Origin: GCA-2687515 sp002687515
GTDB lineage: Bacteria > Pseudomonadota > Alphaproteobacteria > Rhodospirillales > UBA2165
Assembly: GCA_030745835.1 (NCBI GenBank)
Contig: JASLNU010000021.1
Location: forward strand, 6,612-70,611
Direction of reading: 5' to 3'
Length of the DNA: 64,000 nt
Position 1 is the stretch's first letter. Each line of letters starts with the position of its first letter. A program made the position numbers and the translations under genes. A model generated the notes under the pieces. That model was not told the origin of the DNA and ran no database searches. It saw only the letters and a program-made list of their open reading frames with translations. This document shows positions 11,749-20,602 of the stretch, one piece after another.

Positions 11749-12765
11749 TCAGAATGACCGCCTGAGGCGCAGCCATTCGGAGCGGTCGATGGAACGCACC
11801 GGAATATCCCTGATTTTCATTTCCTCCAGATTGTTGGGCAGCACGTTAAGCAAAACGGAACTGCCGGCCGGCCCCGAACGCCAGACCTTGCGGTAATAAT
11901 CGGCCTGGCCGCGAACCGGCTGGCCGGCGACGCCGATGATTAAATCGCCGCCTTCTATGCCGGCCTTGGCCGCCGGGCCGCCCGGCGAGACCCGCGTCAC
12001 CAACAGCCGCCCCGCCAGTTCCAGCGTGTTGGCGCCGATCCAGGGCCGGGCCGGGGCCGAACGCCGGCCCTTTTCCAATAAATCGCCGAGCACCGGTTTC
12101 AGGATTTCCACCGGCACGAACATATTGCCGGGCAGCGGCCGTCCGGGCCCCGCCGCATCGTTGACCAGAAGCGATCCGACGCCCAACAGGCGGCCGTCCT
12201 CGCCGATCAGGGCGGCGCCGGAATGATAGGTGTGCGGCGGCGAGGTATAGATGGCGCGTTCCAGCATATATTCCCAGGCGCCGGTGAACACCCGCCGCGA
12301 TACCACCCTGGCGGCAACCACCGGCTGAGCGCCGCCGCGGCTGGCGACCAGCACGCCGTCACCAACGGTCAAGGTGCGCGAATTTCCGAGGCGCATGGGT
12401 TTGATATCCAGCTTGCCGCGCAGGCGCAACAAACCGAAACCCGAATCATGGTCATAGGCGACGATGGTGGCCGCAACCTGCTTGCCGCCAGGGCCGGTGA
12501 CGATGGCGCCATCGGCCTCGAGAATGAGGTACCCGATGGTCAGCACCAGCTCGCTATCGTCGATGACGACACCGCTGCCGATGCGTTCGGTTCCTAAGAT
12601 GCGCGCCGTCCTGGCGTCGGCGGAAATTTCGGCCTTGACGCCGACCACGGCTTTCAGAACATCGCGGTTGATCTCGGCGCCGGGCGCGCCCCGAATGCCG
12701 GCCGCCAGGATCGCCACGGCGAGCAAGGGTATCATTGCACCTTGGTATAAGGAAACGAGCGCCAT
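11749..12765 (-). CDS. DegP-like trypsin-fold protein with PDZ domain, catalytic residues missing
   Basis: The protein (338 residues from the ATG at 12765) has an N-terminal hydrophobic signal segment, a chymotrypsin-like domain and one PDZ domain (LLVTRVSPGGPAAKAGIEGG, DLIIGVAGQPVRG), as in DegP/DegS. The triad is not intact. The histidine motif, usually LTNxHVV, reads LTIGYLI; the aspartate motif, usually SDIALL, reads SGFGLL; only the serine region YHSGAAL keeps Ser. It is therefore probably a pseudoprotease that acts by binding periplasmic or envelope proteins. The longest frame starts at a TTG (12828), but GGTGG before the ATG at 12765 and the position of the signal segment favour the latter. 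It is divergent from the helicase gene. Confidence 0.85.
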   Translation of the reverse strand: MALVSLYQGAMIPLLAVAILAAGIRGAPGAEINRDVLKAVVGVKAEISADARTARILGTERIGSGVVIDDSELVLTIGYLILEADGAIVTGPGGKQVAATIVAYDHDSGFGLLRLRGKLDIKPMRLGNSRTLTVGDGVLVASRGGAQPVVAARVVSRRVFTGAWEYMLERAIYTSPPHTYHSGAALIGEDGRLLGVGSLLVNDAAGPGRPLPGNMFVPVEILKPVLGDLLEKGRRSAPARPWIGANTLELAGRLLVTRVSPGGPAAKAGIEGGDLIIGVAGQPVRGQADYYRKVWRSGPAGSSVLLNVLPNNLEEMKIRDIPVRSIDRSEWLRLRRSF

Positions 12766-12914
12766 AAAATCCACCATTACCGGCAGGCTGCCGCGTTCCT
12801 GAAAATGGTGGCCGGTAACCGGCACCAAGTCAAAGAATTAATCGGATGCGCACAAAAAAGTGTGCGGCGCTGACTTTTGCTGTTAGCGCCGGGCGCCCAT
12901 GATATAGTGGCGCC

Positions 12915-15206
12915 ATGCCAGACCCATTTGAGTTATCCGACCAGCCGGCGCCGCCGCCCGCCGCCGCCGGCCCGGTCGATCCTCCCTATTTCACCGGTCT
13001 CAACGCCGCCCAGCGGGAAGCGGTTGAAACCCTGGACGGGCCGGTCCTGGTGCTTGCCGGCGCCGGCACCGGAAAGACCCGGGTGCTGACCACCCGGCTG
13101 GCGCATTTGTTGATGACCGGCAAGGCGCGGCCCTTCGAAGTGGTTGCCGTAACCTTCACCAACAAGGCGGCGCGCGAAATGAAGGACCGGGTGGCGGCGC
13201 TTTTGGGACGCCCCGTCGAAGGCTGGTGGCTGGGCACCTTCCACGCCCTTGGCGCGCGCATATTGCGCGCCCATGCCGAGGCCGTCGGTCTCAAGCCCAA
13301 TTTCACCATCCTCGACGCCGACGACCAGCTTCGGCTCCTGAAACAGGTGATGGAGCCGCGCCATATCGATGACAAGAAATGGCCGGCGCGGACCCTTCTG
13401 GCGGTGATCCAGCGCTGGAAAGATCGCGGCCTGACCCCGGACAAGGTGTCCGGCGAGGAAGACGCCGCCTATGCCGATGGATTATTGGTCGAGTTGTACC
13501 AGGATTACCAGGCCCGCCTGTTGGCCCTCAACGCCGCCGATTTCGGCGATCTTTTGCTGCACTGCCTGACCCTGTTCACCACCGTTTCGGAGATATTGGC
13601 GAACTACCAGAGGAAATTCCGCTATTTGCTGGTCGACGAATACCAAGATACCAATGTCGCCCAATATCTTTGGCTGCGCCTGTTGGCCCAAGAACACCGC
13701 AACATCTGCTGTGTCGGCGATGACGACCAATCGATCTATTCCTGGCGCGGCGCCGAGGTTGGCAACATCCTCAAATTCGAAAAGGATTTCGAGGGCGCCG
13801 GCGTCATCCGCCTGGAACAGAACTACCGCTCGACGCCGCACATTCTGGGCGCCGCCTCGGGCCTGATCGCCCACAATGAAGGCCGCCTCGGCAAGACGCT
13901 CTGGACCGGCGCCGACGAGGGACAAAAGGTCGGCCTGCGCGGCGTTTGGGACGGCGAGGAAGAGGCGCGCGTCATCGGCGAGGAGATCGAGACGCGCCAG
14001 GCCGGTGGCCAAAACCTGGATGAAATGGCGGTCCTGGTGCGCGCCGGCTTCCAGACCCGTGAATTCGAGGAACGGCTGATCACCCTTGCCATTCCCTACC
14101 GGGTCATCGGCGGCCCGCGCTTTTATGAGCGCCTGGAAATCCGCGACGCCATCGCCTATTTCCGGGTAACCGTCAGCTCCGATGATGATCTGGCGTTCGA
14201 ACGCATCGTCAACGTGCCGAAGCGCGGCCTCGGCCAGGCCAGCCTGCAGGCGGTCCACCATCTGGCGCGGGCGCGCGGAATTCCCCTTTATGATGCCGCC
14301 GCGATGATCGCCGAATCCGACGAGCTGCGCCCTAAGGTGCGCGCCAGCCTCAGGCAACTGATCGGCGATTTCGAACGCTGGCGCGCCAATCTGGCCAACC
14401 TGCCGCATTCCGGATTGGCCGCCGTCATCTTGGAAGAATCCGGCTATACCGAATATTGGATGAACAACAAATCGCCGGAGGCGCCGGGCCGCCTCGAGAA
14501 CCTGAAGGAACTGGTGGCCGGGCTGGAGGAATTCGAGAATCTGCAAGGCTTCCTCGAGCATGTCAGCCTGGTCATGGATATTCAGGAAAACGGGGCCGAG
14601 GCAAAGGTCAATTTGATGACCCTGCATTCGGCCAAGGGGCTGGAATTCGATACCGTGTTCCTGCCCGGCTGGGAAGAAGGCCTGTTTCCGCATCAGCGCA
14701 GCCTCGACGAAGAGGGCCTTCGTGGGCTGGAGGAAGAGCGCCGCCTCGCCTATGTCGGCCTGACCCGGGCGCGCCGCGAAGCGCTGATCACCCATGCCGC
14801 CAACCGGCGCATCTATAACCAGTGGCAGAACGCGCTGCCGTCGCGCTTTATCGGCGAACTGCCCGAAGACCATATCGAACAAAGCGCCGAAAATCCGTTG
14901 CTGCGCTCAGGTGCCGGCCCAGGCGCCGCCACCGGTAATGGGCGCGGCTTTCGCGAAGCGCCGGGCGCCTTCGAATTTACCGCGCCCCGGCGCGCCGGCC
15001 ATGCCCGCGACGGCACCGTGATCGAGGGCGAGGCCTGGCTGCTGCCGGCCGCCGACAGCGCATCCCGCTTTTTGGGCGGCGCCCGCGTCTTTCACCAGAA
15101 ATTCGGCTATGGCCGCGTCCTCGCCGCCGATGGCAATAAGCTTGAAGTCGCCTTCGACAAGGCCGGCACCAAAAAGGTGATCGACAGCTTCGTCGAACCC
15201 GCCTGA
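12915..15206 (+). CDS. UvrD/PcrA-type superfamily 1 DNA helicase
   Basis: The 763-residue protein is a 3'-5' SF1A helicase. Motifs appear in order: Q-motif LNAAQREAVETLDGP, Walker A GAGTGKTRVLTTR, TFTNKAAREMKDRV (Ia), LLVDEYQDTN (II), VGDDDQSIYSWRGA (III), LEQNYRSTPHIL (IV), MTLHSAKGLEFDTVF (V) and EEERRLAYVGLTRAR (VI). The C-terminal part ends in a small beta-rich segment (VFHQKFGYGRVLAADGNKLE) like the PcrA tail that contacts RNA polymerase. UvrD/PcrA works in nucleotide-excision repair, mismatch repair and removal of RecA filaments. The gene starts at ATG 12915 and is followed 14 bases later by prmA, probably in one transcript. No LexA-like box was recognised upstream. Confidence 0.96.
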   Translation: MPDPFELSDQPAPPPAAAGPVDPPYFTGLNAAQREAVETLDGPVLVLAGAGTGKTRVLTTRLAHLLMTGKARPFEVVAVTFTNKAAREMKDRVAALLGRPVEGWWLGTFHALGARILRAHAEAVGLKPNFTILDADDQLRLLKQVMEPRHIDDKKWPARTLLAVIQRWKDRGLTPDKVSGEEDAAYADGLLVELYQDYQARLLALNAADFGDLLLHCLTLFTTVSEILANYQRKFRYLLVDEYQDTNVAQYLWLRLLAQEHRNICCVGDDDQSIYSWRGAEVGNILKFEKDFEGAGVIRLEQNYRSTPHILGAASGLIAHNEGRLGKTLWTGADEGQKVGLRGVWDGEEEARVIGEEIETRQAGGQNLDEMAVLVRAGFQTREFEERLITLAIPYRVIGGPRFYERLEIRDAIAYFRVTVSSDDDLAFERIVNVPKRGLGQASLQAVHHLARARGIPLYDAAAMIAESDELRPKVRASLRQLIGDFERWRANLANLPHSGLAAVILEESGYTEYWMNNKSPEAPGRLENLKELVAGLEEFENLQGFLEHVSLVMDIQENGAEAKVNLMTLHSAKGLEFDTVFLPGWEEGLFPHQRSLDEEGLRGLEEERRLAYVGLTRARREALITHAANRRIYNQWQNALPSRFIGELPEDHIEQSAENPLLRSGAGPGAATGNGRGFREAPGAFEFTAPRRAGHARDGTVIEGEAWLLPAADSASRFLGGARVFHQKFGYGRVLAADGNKLEVAFDKAGTKKVIDSFVEPA

Positions 15207-15220
15207 GCGGCCCGAGCGGC

Positions 15221-16090
15221 GTGCCGGACATCTATCGAATAAACTTAAGCGTGCCCGAGGCCGCCGCCGACGCCTTCGCCGAGGCGCTGGAGCCGCTGGT
15301 TGCCTCCGTCGCCTGGCGCACCGCCGAAGGCAGGATCAAGGCCGAGGTCCTGGGATTTTCCGAAACCCCGCCCGATGCGGCCGCCATCCGGCGGACCTTG
15401 CGCCTGACCGCCCGGTCGGTCGGCGTGCTCGAACCCGAGATGGCGATAACGCGGGAACCGGTGCGCGATTGGGCCGCCGATAACGTGAAACGGTTTCCGC
15501 CGATCACGGCGGGGCGCTTCTTCATCTATGGCTCCGAATATGAAGGGCCCAAACCGGCGGCTTCGATCGCGCTCCGCGTTCCAGCCGGCGCCGCCTTCGG
15601 CTCCGGCGATCACGGCACGACGCGGGGCTGCCTGCTGGCCCTCGATGCCTTGCGCCAACTGCCGCCGGGGCCGGTCCTCGACATCGGCTGCGGGTCCGGC
15701 ATCCTGGCGCTGGCGGCGGCGCGCGCCTGGCATCGGCCGGCCCTCGCCGTCGATATCGATCCGCTGGCGGTGATGGTGGCCCGGGAAAATATCGCCGCCA
15801 ATCATTTAGGGCATCTGGTGCGCGCCGTCTGCGCGCCCGGCTACCGGCACCGAAAGGTGCGGGCCGGGGCCCATGCCCTGATCACCGCCAATATATTGGC
15901 GCGGCCCCTGGCCCGCATGGCCGGCGATCTGGCCCGCCACCTTGCCCCCGGCGGCACCGCAATTCTGTCCGGCCTGTTGACCCGGGATGCAAGCTGGGTG
16001 CTCGCCGCCCACCGCCGCTTCGGGCTGCGCAAGGCCGGCCGGATCGAACGGGACGGCTGGTCGACATTGATATTGCGGAAATCCGCATGA
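15221..16090 (+). CDS. prmA: Ribosomal protein L11 methyltransferase
   Basis: PrmA trimethylates ribosomal protein L11 at several lysines. The 289-residue protein has the short N-terminal substrate-recognition domain (about 1-90) and a class I methyltransferase core with AFGSGDHGTTRGCL, the SAM loop DIGCGSGILALAA, and the catalytic-pocket motif ITANILARPL in place of the more usual NILA. The start is a GTG at 15221; no ATG lies near the N-terminus and the protein aligns from its first residues with the family. It sits 14 bases after the helicase gene, an arrangement seen in other alphaproteobacteria. Confidence 0.92.
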   Translation: MPDIYRINLSVPEAAADAFAEALEPLVASVAWRTAEGRIKAEVLGFSETPPDAAAIRRTLRLTARSVGVLEPEMAITREPVRDWAADNVKRFPPITAGRFFIYGSEYEGPKPAASIALRVPAGAAFGSGDHGTTRGCLLALDALRQLPPGPVLDIGCGSGILALAAARAWHRPALAVDIDPLAVMVARENIAANHLGHLVRAVCAPGYRHRKVRAGAHALITANILARPLARMAGDLARHLAPGGTAILSGLLTRDASWVLAAHRRFGLRKAGRIERDGWSTLILRKSA

Positions 16091-16163
16091 ACCGGCTTTC
16101 ACCCATATCGCCGGCCAGGGAATTGATTTAGGATCGGCGCGACGACGAAAAAGGAAGGCTAGG

Positions 16164-16676
16164 ATGAAGTTGCACATCGGCGGAGAGGAGCCGCATCCAG
16201 ACTGAAAAATCCTTAATGTCCAGGCCGGGCCGCATGTGGATTTCCTCGGCAACTGTACCGATCTTTCCCAATTCGACGACGCCGGCATCGAGGCCATTTA
16301 TGCCAGCCACGTTTTCGAGCATCTGGATTATCAGGCCGAGCTGCTCGAGGCTCTCGCCGAATGCCACCGCGTCTTGCGGGCCGGCGGCGAGCTGATGGTC
16401 AGCGTTCCCAATTTCGGGGTTTTATGCCAATTGTTCGCCGCCGAGGGGATCACCGAAATCCAGAGATTTCGGATCATGCGCCCGGTATTCGGCGGTCAGA
16501 CGGATGAATTCGACTATCACAAAGTCGGCTTGATCGAGGAATTCCTGGTGAACTATCTCAGGCGCGCCGGATTCACAAATTGGCGGCGCGTCGAGGAATT
16601 TTCCCTGTTCAATGACGGCAGCAGCCTGCGCCTCGGCGAATACCTGGTCAGCCTCAATATGATCGCAACGAAATAG
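16164..16676 (+). pseudogene. COG4627-type SAM-dependent methyltransferase with in-frame TGA
   Basis: The frame starts with a good ribosome site (AAGGAAGGCTAGG) and reads MKLHIGGEEPHPD, then TGA at 16203-16205, then KILNVQAGPHVDFLGNCTD and a complete C-terminal part (IYASHVFEHLDYQAELLEAL, VLRAGGELMVSVPNFG, EFLVNYLRRAGFTNWRRVEE). In relatives the residue after the PxxG/D turn is usually tryptophan (GWKIL), so TGA looks like a TGG-to-TGA nonsense change. The frame is otherwise undamaged. A GTG at 16236 could restart translation but lacks a clear ribosome site. The original protein would be a small predicted methyltransferase of unknown substrate. Fresh inactivation, sequencing error and readthrough are all possible. 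Confidence 0.72.
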
Positions 16677-16768
16677 GATCCAGAGCGGTTCCGTCGGGAC
16701 TCGTCATCCGGCGGTGCGTGATGTTACCATTGTTTCGGATTATTTTTCAGACAGGGAGGCGATCGACC

Positions 16769-17464
16769 ATGCCCAGCGAAAACACCACCGTGCCGGCGTC
16801 CGGCGGCGGCAACATCCCAACCTATATCTCGACGCCCGAAAGCGGCGGCGGCCCCGGGGTGGTGATCATCCCGTCGATCATGGGCGTGGCTTCGGATATC
16901 GTCGATTGGGCCGACAGGCTGGCGGCCGAGGGCTTCGTGGTTTCGGCCACCGATCCCTTTTGGCGGGATGAGGATGCGGGAAATTTGGAGGGCCAGGAAA
17001 ATGCGCGCGAGCGTGGCCATGCGCGCATGGGACGGGTCGATCAGGACCAGAATATGAGCGATCTGGAAGCCCTGCTCGATGATCTGAAAGCGCGCCCCGA
17101 ATGCAACGGCAAGGTGGCGGTGATGGGATTTTGCTTCGGCGGATCATACGCTTTTTTGGGCGCTGCAAGGCTCGGCACCGGTGCCGGAATCGCGTTCCAC
17201 AGCGGTAAAATCAGCCATCTTTTGGATGAAGCCGGGAACGTGAATTGCCCCTTGAGCTATCATTGGGGCGACGATGATGCCGCCGCCCCGATGGACGAGA
17301 TCGAAAAGGTGCAGGCGGTGTTCGCCAGCATGGAGAACGCCGAGGTCACCGTTTATCCGGGCGGCAAGCATGGCTTCATGCAGCCGACCAATCCGCCCGC
17401 CTATGACGAAGCCATCGCGACCGCGTCCTGGAACCGGGCGCTGGAGATACTGAAGGGCCTTTAA
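16769..17464 (+). CDS. Dienelactone hydrolase family protein
   Basis: This 231-residue alpha/beta-hydrolase belongs to the dienelactone hydrolase family. The nucleophile is Cys122 in GFCFGG, the acid is in YHWGDDDAAAP and the histidine in GGKHGFM, matching the Cys-Asp-His triad of the family. Classical members open dienelactone in chloroaromatic breakdown, but many chromosomal paralogues act on other esters, so the substrate is not predictable. The open frame extends to 16718, but the ATG at 16769 follows a strong AGGGAGG and starts at the family's usual N-terminus (intact hydrolase core from residue 12). It is convergent with the ferredoxin reductase gene, 11 bases away. No aromatic catabolism genes adjoin it. 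Confidence 0.88.
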   Translation: MPSENTTVPASGGGNIPTYISTPESGGGPGVVIIPSIMGVASDIVDWADRLAAEGFVVSATDPFWRDEDAGNLEGQENARERGHARMGRVDQDQNMSDLEALLDDLKARPECNGKVAVMGFCFGGSYAFLGAARLGTGAGIAFHSGKISHLLDEAGNVNCPLSYHWGDDDAAAPMDEIEKVQAVFASMENAEVTVYPGGKHGFMQPTNPPAYDEAIATASWNRALEILKGL

Positions 17465-17475
17465 CGGATCATGCT

Positions 17476-18777
17476 CTAGGCGCCGTCGAGCAGCGCCAGC
17501 ATTTCGTCGATGCGGGTGAATTTTTCCTGGGGATGGCCTTCGGGCGCGCGGGCAATCTCGGCGGCCGATATCTTTTTATAGCCCGCGTAATCGACGACGC
17601 GGACGCCGCGTTCGGCGAGCAGCTTATCGATGGCGCCGCCGCCGGGCTTTCCGGTGCTCTCCAGATTATCGATCAGCACCTCGACCGTATCCCTGGAATC
17701 GGGACCGTTGGTGGGAATCGTGCCGGTCGGTCCGCGCTTGGCCCAGCCGACCACATAAAGATTGTCCGCCACATGGCCCCTTTGGTTGGCGACGACGCTG
17801 CCGTTCATCGGCACGCCGTCCGGCGGCAGCGCTTGATAGCCGATGGCGGTGACCACCGAGCAGCAGGGCACTTCGAAAAATTCACCGCTGCCGACGGCGC
17901 GCCCGTCAACGATCCGGGTGCGTTCCATGCGCAGCGCTTCGACCCGCCTGTCGCCCAATATTTCCACCGGCGCGGCGTAAAAGCCGACAGTCATCTTGAT
18001 CGGCTTGTCCGGTTTGTCCTGGGCCGCCAGTTGGCGCAAGAGGGCCAGGTTCTTTTCCTTGACGCCCTTGATGCGCGTCTCCAAATCACCTTCCACGCTA
18101 TCTGGCAGCTGGCCGGGATCGACAATCACCGCACAGCGTTCCAATTCGAGGACTTCGCTCAGCTCCTTCGGTGTGAAGCCGCCCTCCACGGGTCCGCGGC
18201 GTCCGAACATATACAATTGTTCCAGCGCCGCCGCCTGGATCGCATCCAGCGCATGGGCAGAGATGTCGGTGCCCCGCATTTCGTCCCGTGTCTTGGCGAG
18301 GATCCGGCACACATCCAGCGCCACGTTGCCGATGCCGATGACGGCGACGCCGGCGCCATCCAAAAGGGGGTCTAGCTCGCGGTAATCGGGATGGCCGTTA
18401 TACCAGCCGACATAGGCGCAGGCGCCGTAGACGCCGGCCAAATCCTCGCCGGGGATGCCGAGCCCGCGGTCGTGGTAGGAACCGATGGCCAGCACCACGG
18501 CATCGTAATTGTCCTGCAATTCAATGATCGAAAGGTCGCGCCCGATCTCCACATTGCCGAGGTAACGCACATCGTCCAATTCGAAGGTGCGCGCGAACTG
18601 GCGGGCGGTGTTTCTGGTTTTGTAATGGTCCGGCGCGACGCCGAAGCGGATCAACCCGAAGGGCGTCGGCACCCGGTCGAAGACATCCACCCGGCTGCCC
18701 GGAACGCCCTTTAGCAAGGCGTCCACCGCATACATTCCGGACGGGCCGGAGCCAACGATTGCGAATCTGGCAGTCAC
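17476..18777 (-). CDS. Ferredoxin-NADP+ reductase, adrenodoxin-reductase type
   Basis: The 433-residue flavoprotein matches the FprA/adrenodoxin reductase family, which passes electrons between NADPH and ferredoxin through FAD. It starts with the FAD loop VGSGPSGMYAVDALL, followed by VPTPFGLIRFGVAPDH, the NADP site VIGIGNVALDVCRIL, the FGRRGPVEGGFTPKEL block, and the C-terminal VVGWAKRGPTGTIPTNGPDS that closes over FAD. The start codon is GTG at 18777. It may serve a cytochrome P450 or iron-sulfur cluster assembly, but no ferredoxin or P450 gene is in the window. It is followed by a convergent hydrolase gene and preceded by a MITE-like element that may separate it from its original neighbour. 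Confidence 0.93.
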   Translation of the reverse strand: MTARFAIVGSGPSGMYAVDALLKGVPGSRVDVFDRVPTPFGLIRFGVAPDHYKTRNTARQFARTFELDDVRYLGNVEIGRDLSIIELQDNYDAVVLAIGSYHDRGLGIPGEDLAGVYGACAYVGWYNGHPDYRELDPLLDGAGVAVIGIGNVALDVCRILAKTRDEMRGTDISAHALDAIQAAALEQLYMFGRRGPVEGGFTPKELSEVLELERCAVIVDPGQLPDSVEGDLETRIKGVKEKNLALLRQLAAQDKPDKPIKMTVGFYAAPVEILGDRRVEALRMERTRIVDGRAVGSGEFFEVPCCSVVTAIGYQALPPDGVPMNGSVVANQRGHVADNLYVVGWAKRGPTGTIPTNGPDSRDTVEVLIDNLESTGKPGGGAIDKLLAERGVRVVDYAGYKKISAAEIARAPEGHPQEKFTRIDEMLALLDGA

Positions 18778-18824
18778 CGTTCAGCCTCTCTTGAAGCCCA
18801 GTCGAGGTTCAGGCATGAAGGCCA

Positions 18825-19110
18825 CTAGAGCGGTTCCGGATAGATATGAACCATTTGACCGGGATGATTTTGCCCCCATGTTGGTCCCCAGTGGGCGAGG
18901 AGCACTTCGCATGGCGATGCATTGGCATCGGCAAAGATGTGCGACGACGTCCACGGGTCAAAAGCACCCGGCCTGCGGTGGGTCAAATCGGCTCCCCGGG
19001 GGCGTTGCGGCACTTGCCCGATGGATCCGCATCGCGCCGCGCACCGCGCCTGCCCGGAAAACCGATTTGTTCCCATCAAATTGATTCCTATCTATCCGGA
19101 ACCACTCTAG
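18825..19110. mobile_element. MITE-like element of 286 bp with terminal inverted repeats
   Basis: The ends read GAGCGGTTCCGGATAGATA at the left (from 18828) and, inverted, GAGTGGTTCCGGATAGATA at the right (ending 19107), about 25 bp with two mismatches. Each end is bordered by CTAG containing TA, consistent with a TA target duplication as made by IS630/Tc1-type transposases. The interior encodes no credible protein. Short open frames inside are arginine/proline-rich and unlike real genes. Non-autonomous elements of this kind are moved in trans. The rest of 18778-19204 shows nothing else. Confidence 0.68.
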
Positions 19111-19204
19111 CCCCCTGAATTTAAGTTGATTTGGCTGCGCGAATCTTGCGGCAAGGGACCGGACGGGTCAAGGAAACTTTGGACAATGGGGCCAACCTAT
19201 TTGT

Positions 19205-20581
19205 TTAACTGTTGGCCGCCGCCATTTCCGGTATCAACCGGTCGACCAGGCTGGTGTTCACCCGGCCCGAGGCAAAATCCGGATCGGCGATGGCGAAGCG
19301 CAGAAACGGCAGGGTGGTTCCGATGCCTTCGATAACGAACCGGTCGAGCGCGTCCCGCATGCCGGCCAGCGCCGACGCGCGGTCCGGGCCGGTGACGATC
19401 AGCTTGGCCAGCATGGAATCGTAGAACATGGGCACATGATAGCCGGCGTAACAGTGGCTATCGAGGCGGATGTCCGGCCCCCCTGGTGATCCCTCCGGCG
19501 GTTGCCAGGCGGTAATCAGGCCGGGGTCGGGGCGGAATTCCTCGAGCGGGATTTCCGCATTGATGCGGCATTCGATGGCATGGCCCTGGAAGGTCACATC
19601 GGATTGTGCGAATTCCAGCGCCGCGCCGCCGGCGATGCGGAACTGTTCGCGGACCAGATCGACGCCGGTGATCATCTCGGAGACCGGATGCTCGACCTGG
19701 ATGCGGGTATTCATCTCCAGGAAATAGAACTCGCCTTCGTCCTGATCGACGATGAATTCCACGGTGCCGGCGTTTTCGTAGCCGATGTTGCGGGCCAGGG
19801 TCACCGCCGCTTCCCTTATATCGGCGCGGAATTGTTCGCTGACGGCGGGGGCCGGCGCTTCCTCGATCACCTTTTGATGGCGCCGCTGCAAGGAACAATC
19901 GCGCTCGCCGAGATGAATGACATTGCCGCGGCTATCGCCCAGAACCTGGACCTCGATATGGCGGGCATTGGCGATATAGCGTTCCAGATACAGGGTATCG
20001 TCGCCGAAGGCGGCGCGCGCCTCGGCCGAAGCGGCGGCGAAAACGTCGGCCAGCCCGGCCGTATCGGTCACAATTTTCATGCCGCGCCCGCCGCCGCCCG
20101 ACGCCGCTTTCAGCATCACCGGCAGGCCGATGCGGCTGACGATGTCCTCGGCCTCCTTGGCGGAACCGACTTTTTCCGATCCGGGCAGGGTCGGCACGCC
20201 GGCCTCGGCGGCCAGGGTCCGGGCCTCGATCTTATGGCCCATCTGGCGCATATGATCGGCGCTCGGCCCGACCAGCTTGATGCCGTTCTCGGCGCAGGCG
20301 GCGGCCAGGTCCGGCGCTTCGGCGAGAAACCCGTAGCCGGGATGAATGGCATCGGCCTCAGCCGCTAGCGCCGCCGTCACCACGGCGCCCACATTCAGAT
20401 AGCTGGCCGGGGCCGGCGCCGGGCCGATACAGATGGCGCGTCCCGCCATGCGCGCCGGCAGGGCGTCGCGGTCGGCGTCGGAAACGGCAAGCACGGTTTC
20501 GATGCCGAGCGCATCGGCGGCCCGGATGATACGGACCGCAATCTCGCCGCGGTTGGCGATCAGAACACGGGAAATGCTCAC
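19205..20581 (-). CDS. accC: Biotin carboxylase subunit
   Basis: This 458-residue protein carboxylates the biotin carried by the adjacent AccB-like protein, using ATP and bicarbonate. It shows the whole ATP-grasp layout: VLIANRGEIAVRIIRAA at the start, IHPGYGFLAE, the glycine-rich loop KAASGGGGRGMK, HIEVQVLGD, ERDCSLQRRHQKVIEEAP and EMNTRIQVEHPVSEMITG. The GTG at 20581 is taken as start because the family begins right at ISRVLIANRGE; a TTG at 20596 would add five residues. It lies downstream of accB on the same strand, and the nearby carboxyltransferases are of pyruvate-carboxylase type rather than AccA/AccD. It therefore may serve another biotin enzyme and not, or not only, acetyl-CoA carboxylase. 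Confidence 0.93.
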   Translation of the reverse strand: MSISRVLIANRGEIAVRIIRAADALGIETVLAVSDADRDALPARMAGRAICIGPAPAPASYLNVGAVVTAALAAEADAIHPGYGFLAEAPDLAAACAENGIKLVGPSADHMRQMGHKIEARTLAAEAGVPTLPGSEKVGSAKEAEDIVSRIGLPVMLKAASGGGGRGMKIVTDTAGLADVFAAASAEARAAFGDDTLYLERYIANARHIEVQVLGDSRGNVIHLGERDCSLQRRHQKVIEEAPAPAVSEQFRADIREAAVTLARNIGYENAGTVEFIVDQDEGEFYFLEMNTRIQVEHPVSEMITGVDLVREQFRIAGGAALEFAQSDVTFQGHAIECRINAEIPLEEFRPDPGLITAWQPPEGSPGGPDIRLDSHCYAGYHVPMFYDSMLAKLIVTGPDRASALAGMRDALDRFVIEGIGTTLPFLRFAIADPDFASGRVNTSLVDRLIPEMAAANS

Positions 20582-20602
20582 GCCGAACGGTCCCAAATCC
20601 GC

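Noticed and set aside
16203..16205. Selenocysteine at the in-frame TGA of the methyltransferase
   Set aside because: Relatives have tryptophan here, not cysteine, and no convincing SECIS-like hairpin follows the codon.
18826..19118. Short open frames inside the MITE-like element
   Set aside because: They overlap in several frames, are arginine/proline-rich and have no domain or ribosome site.
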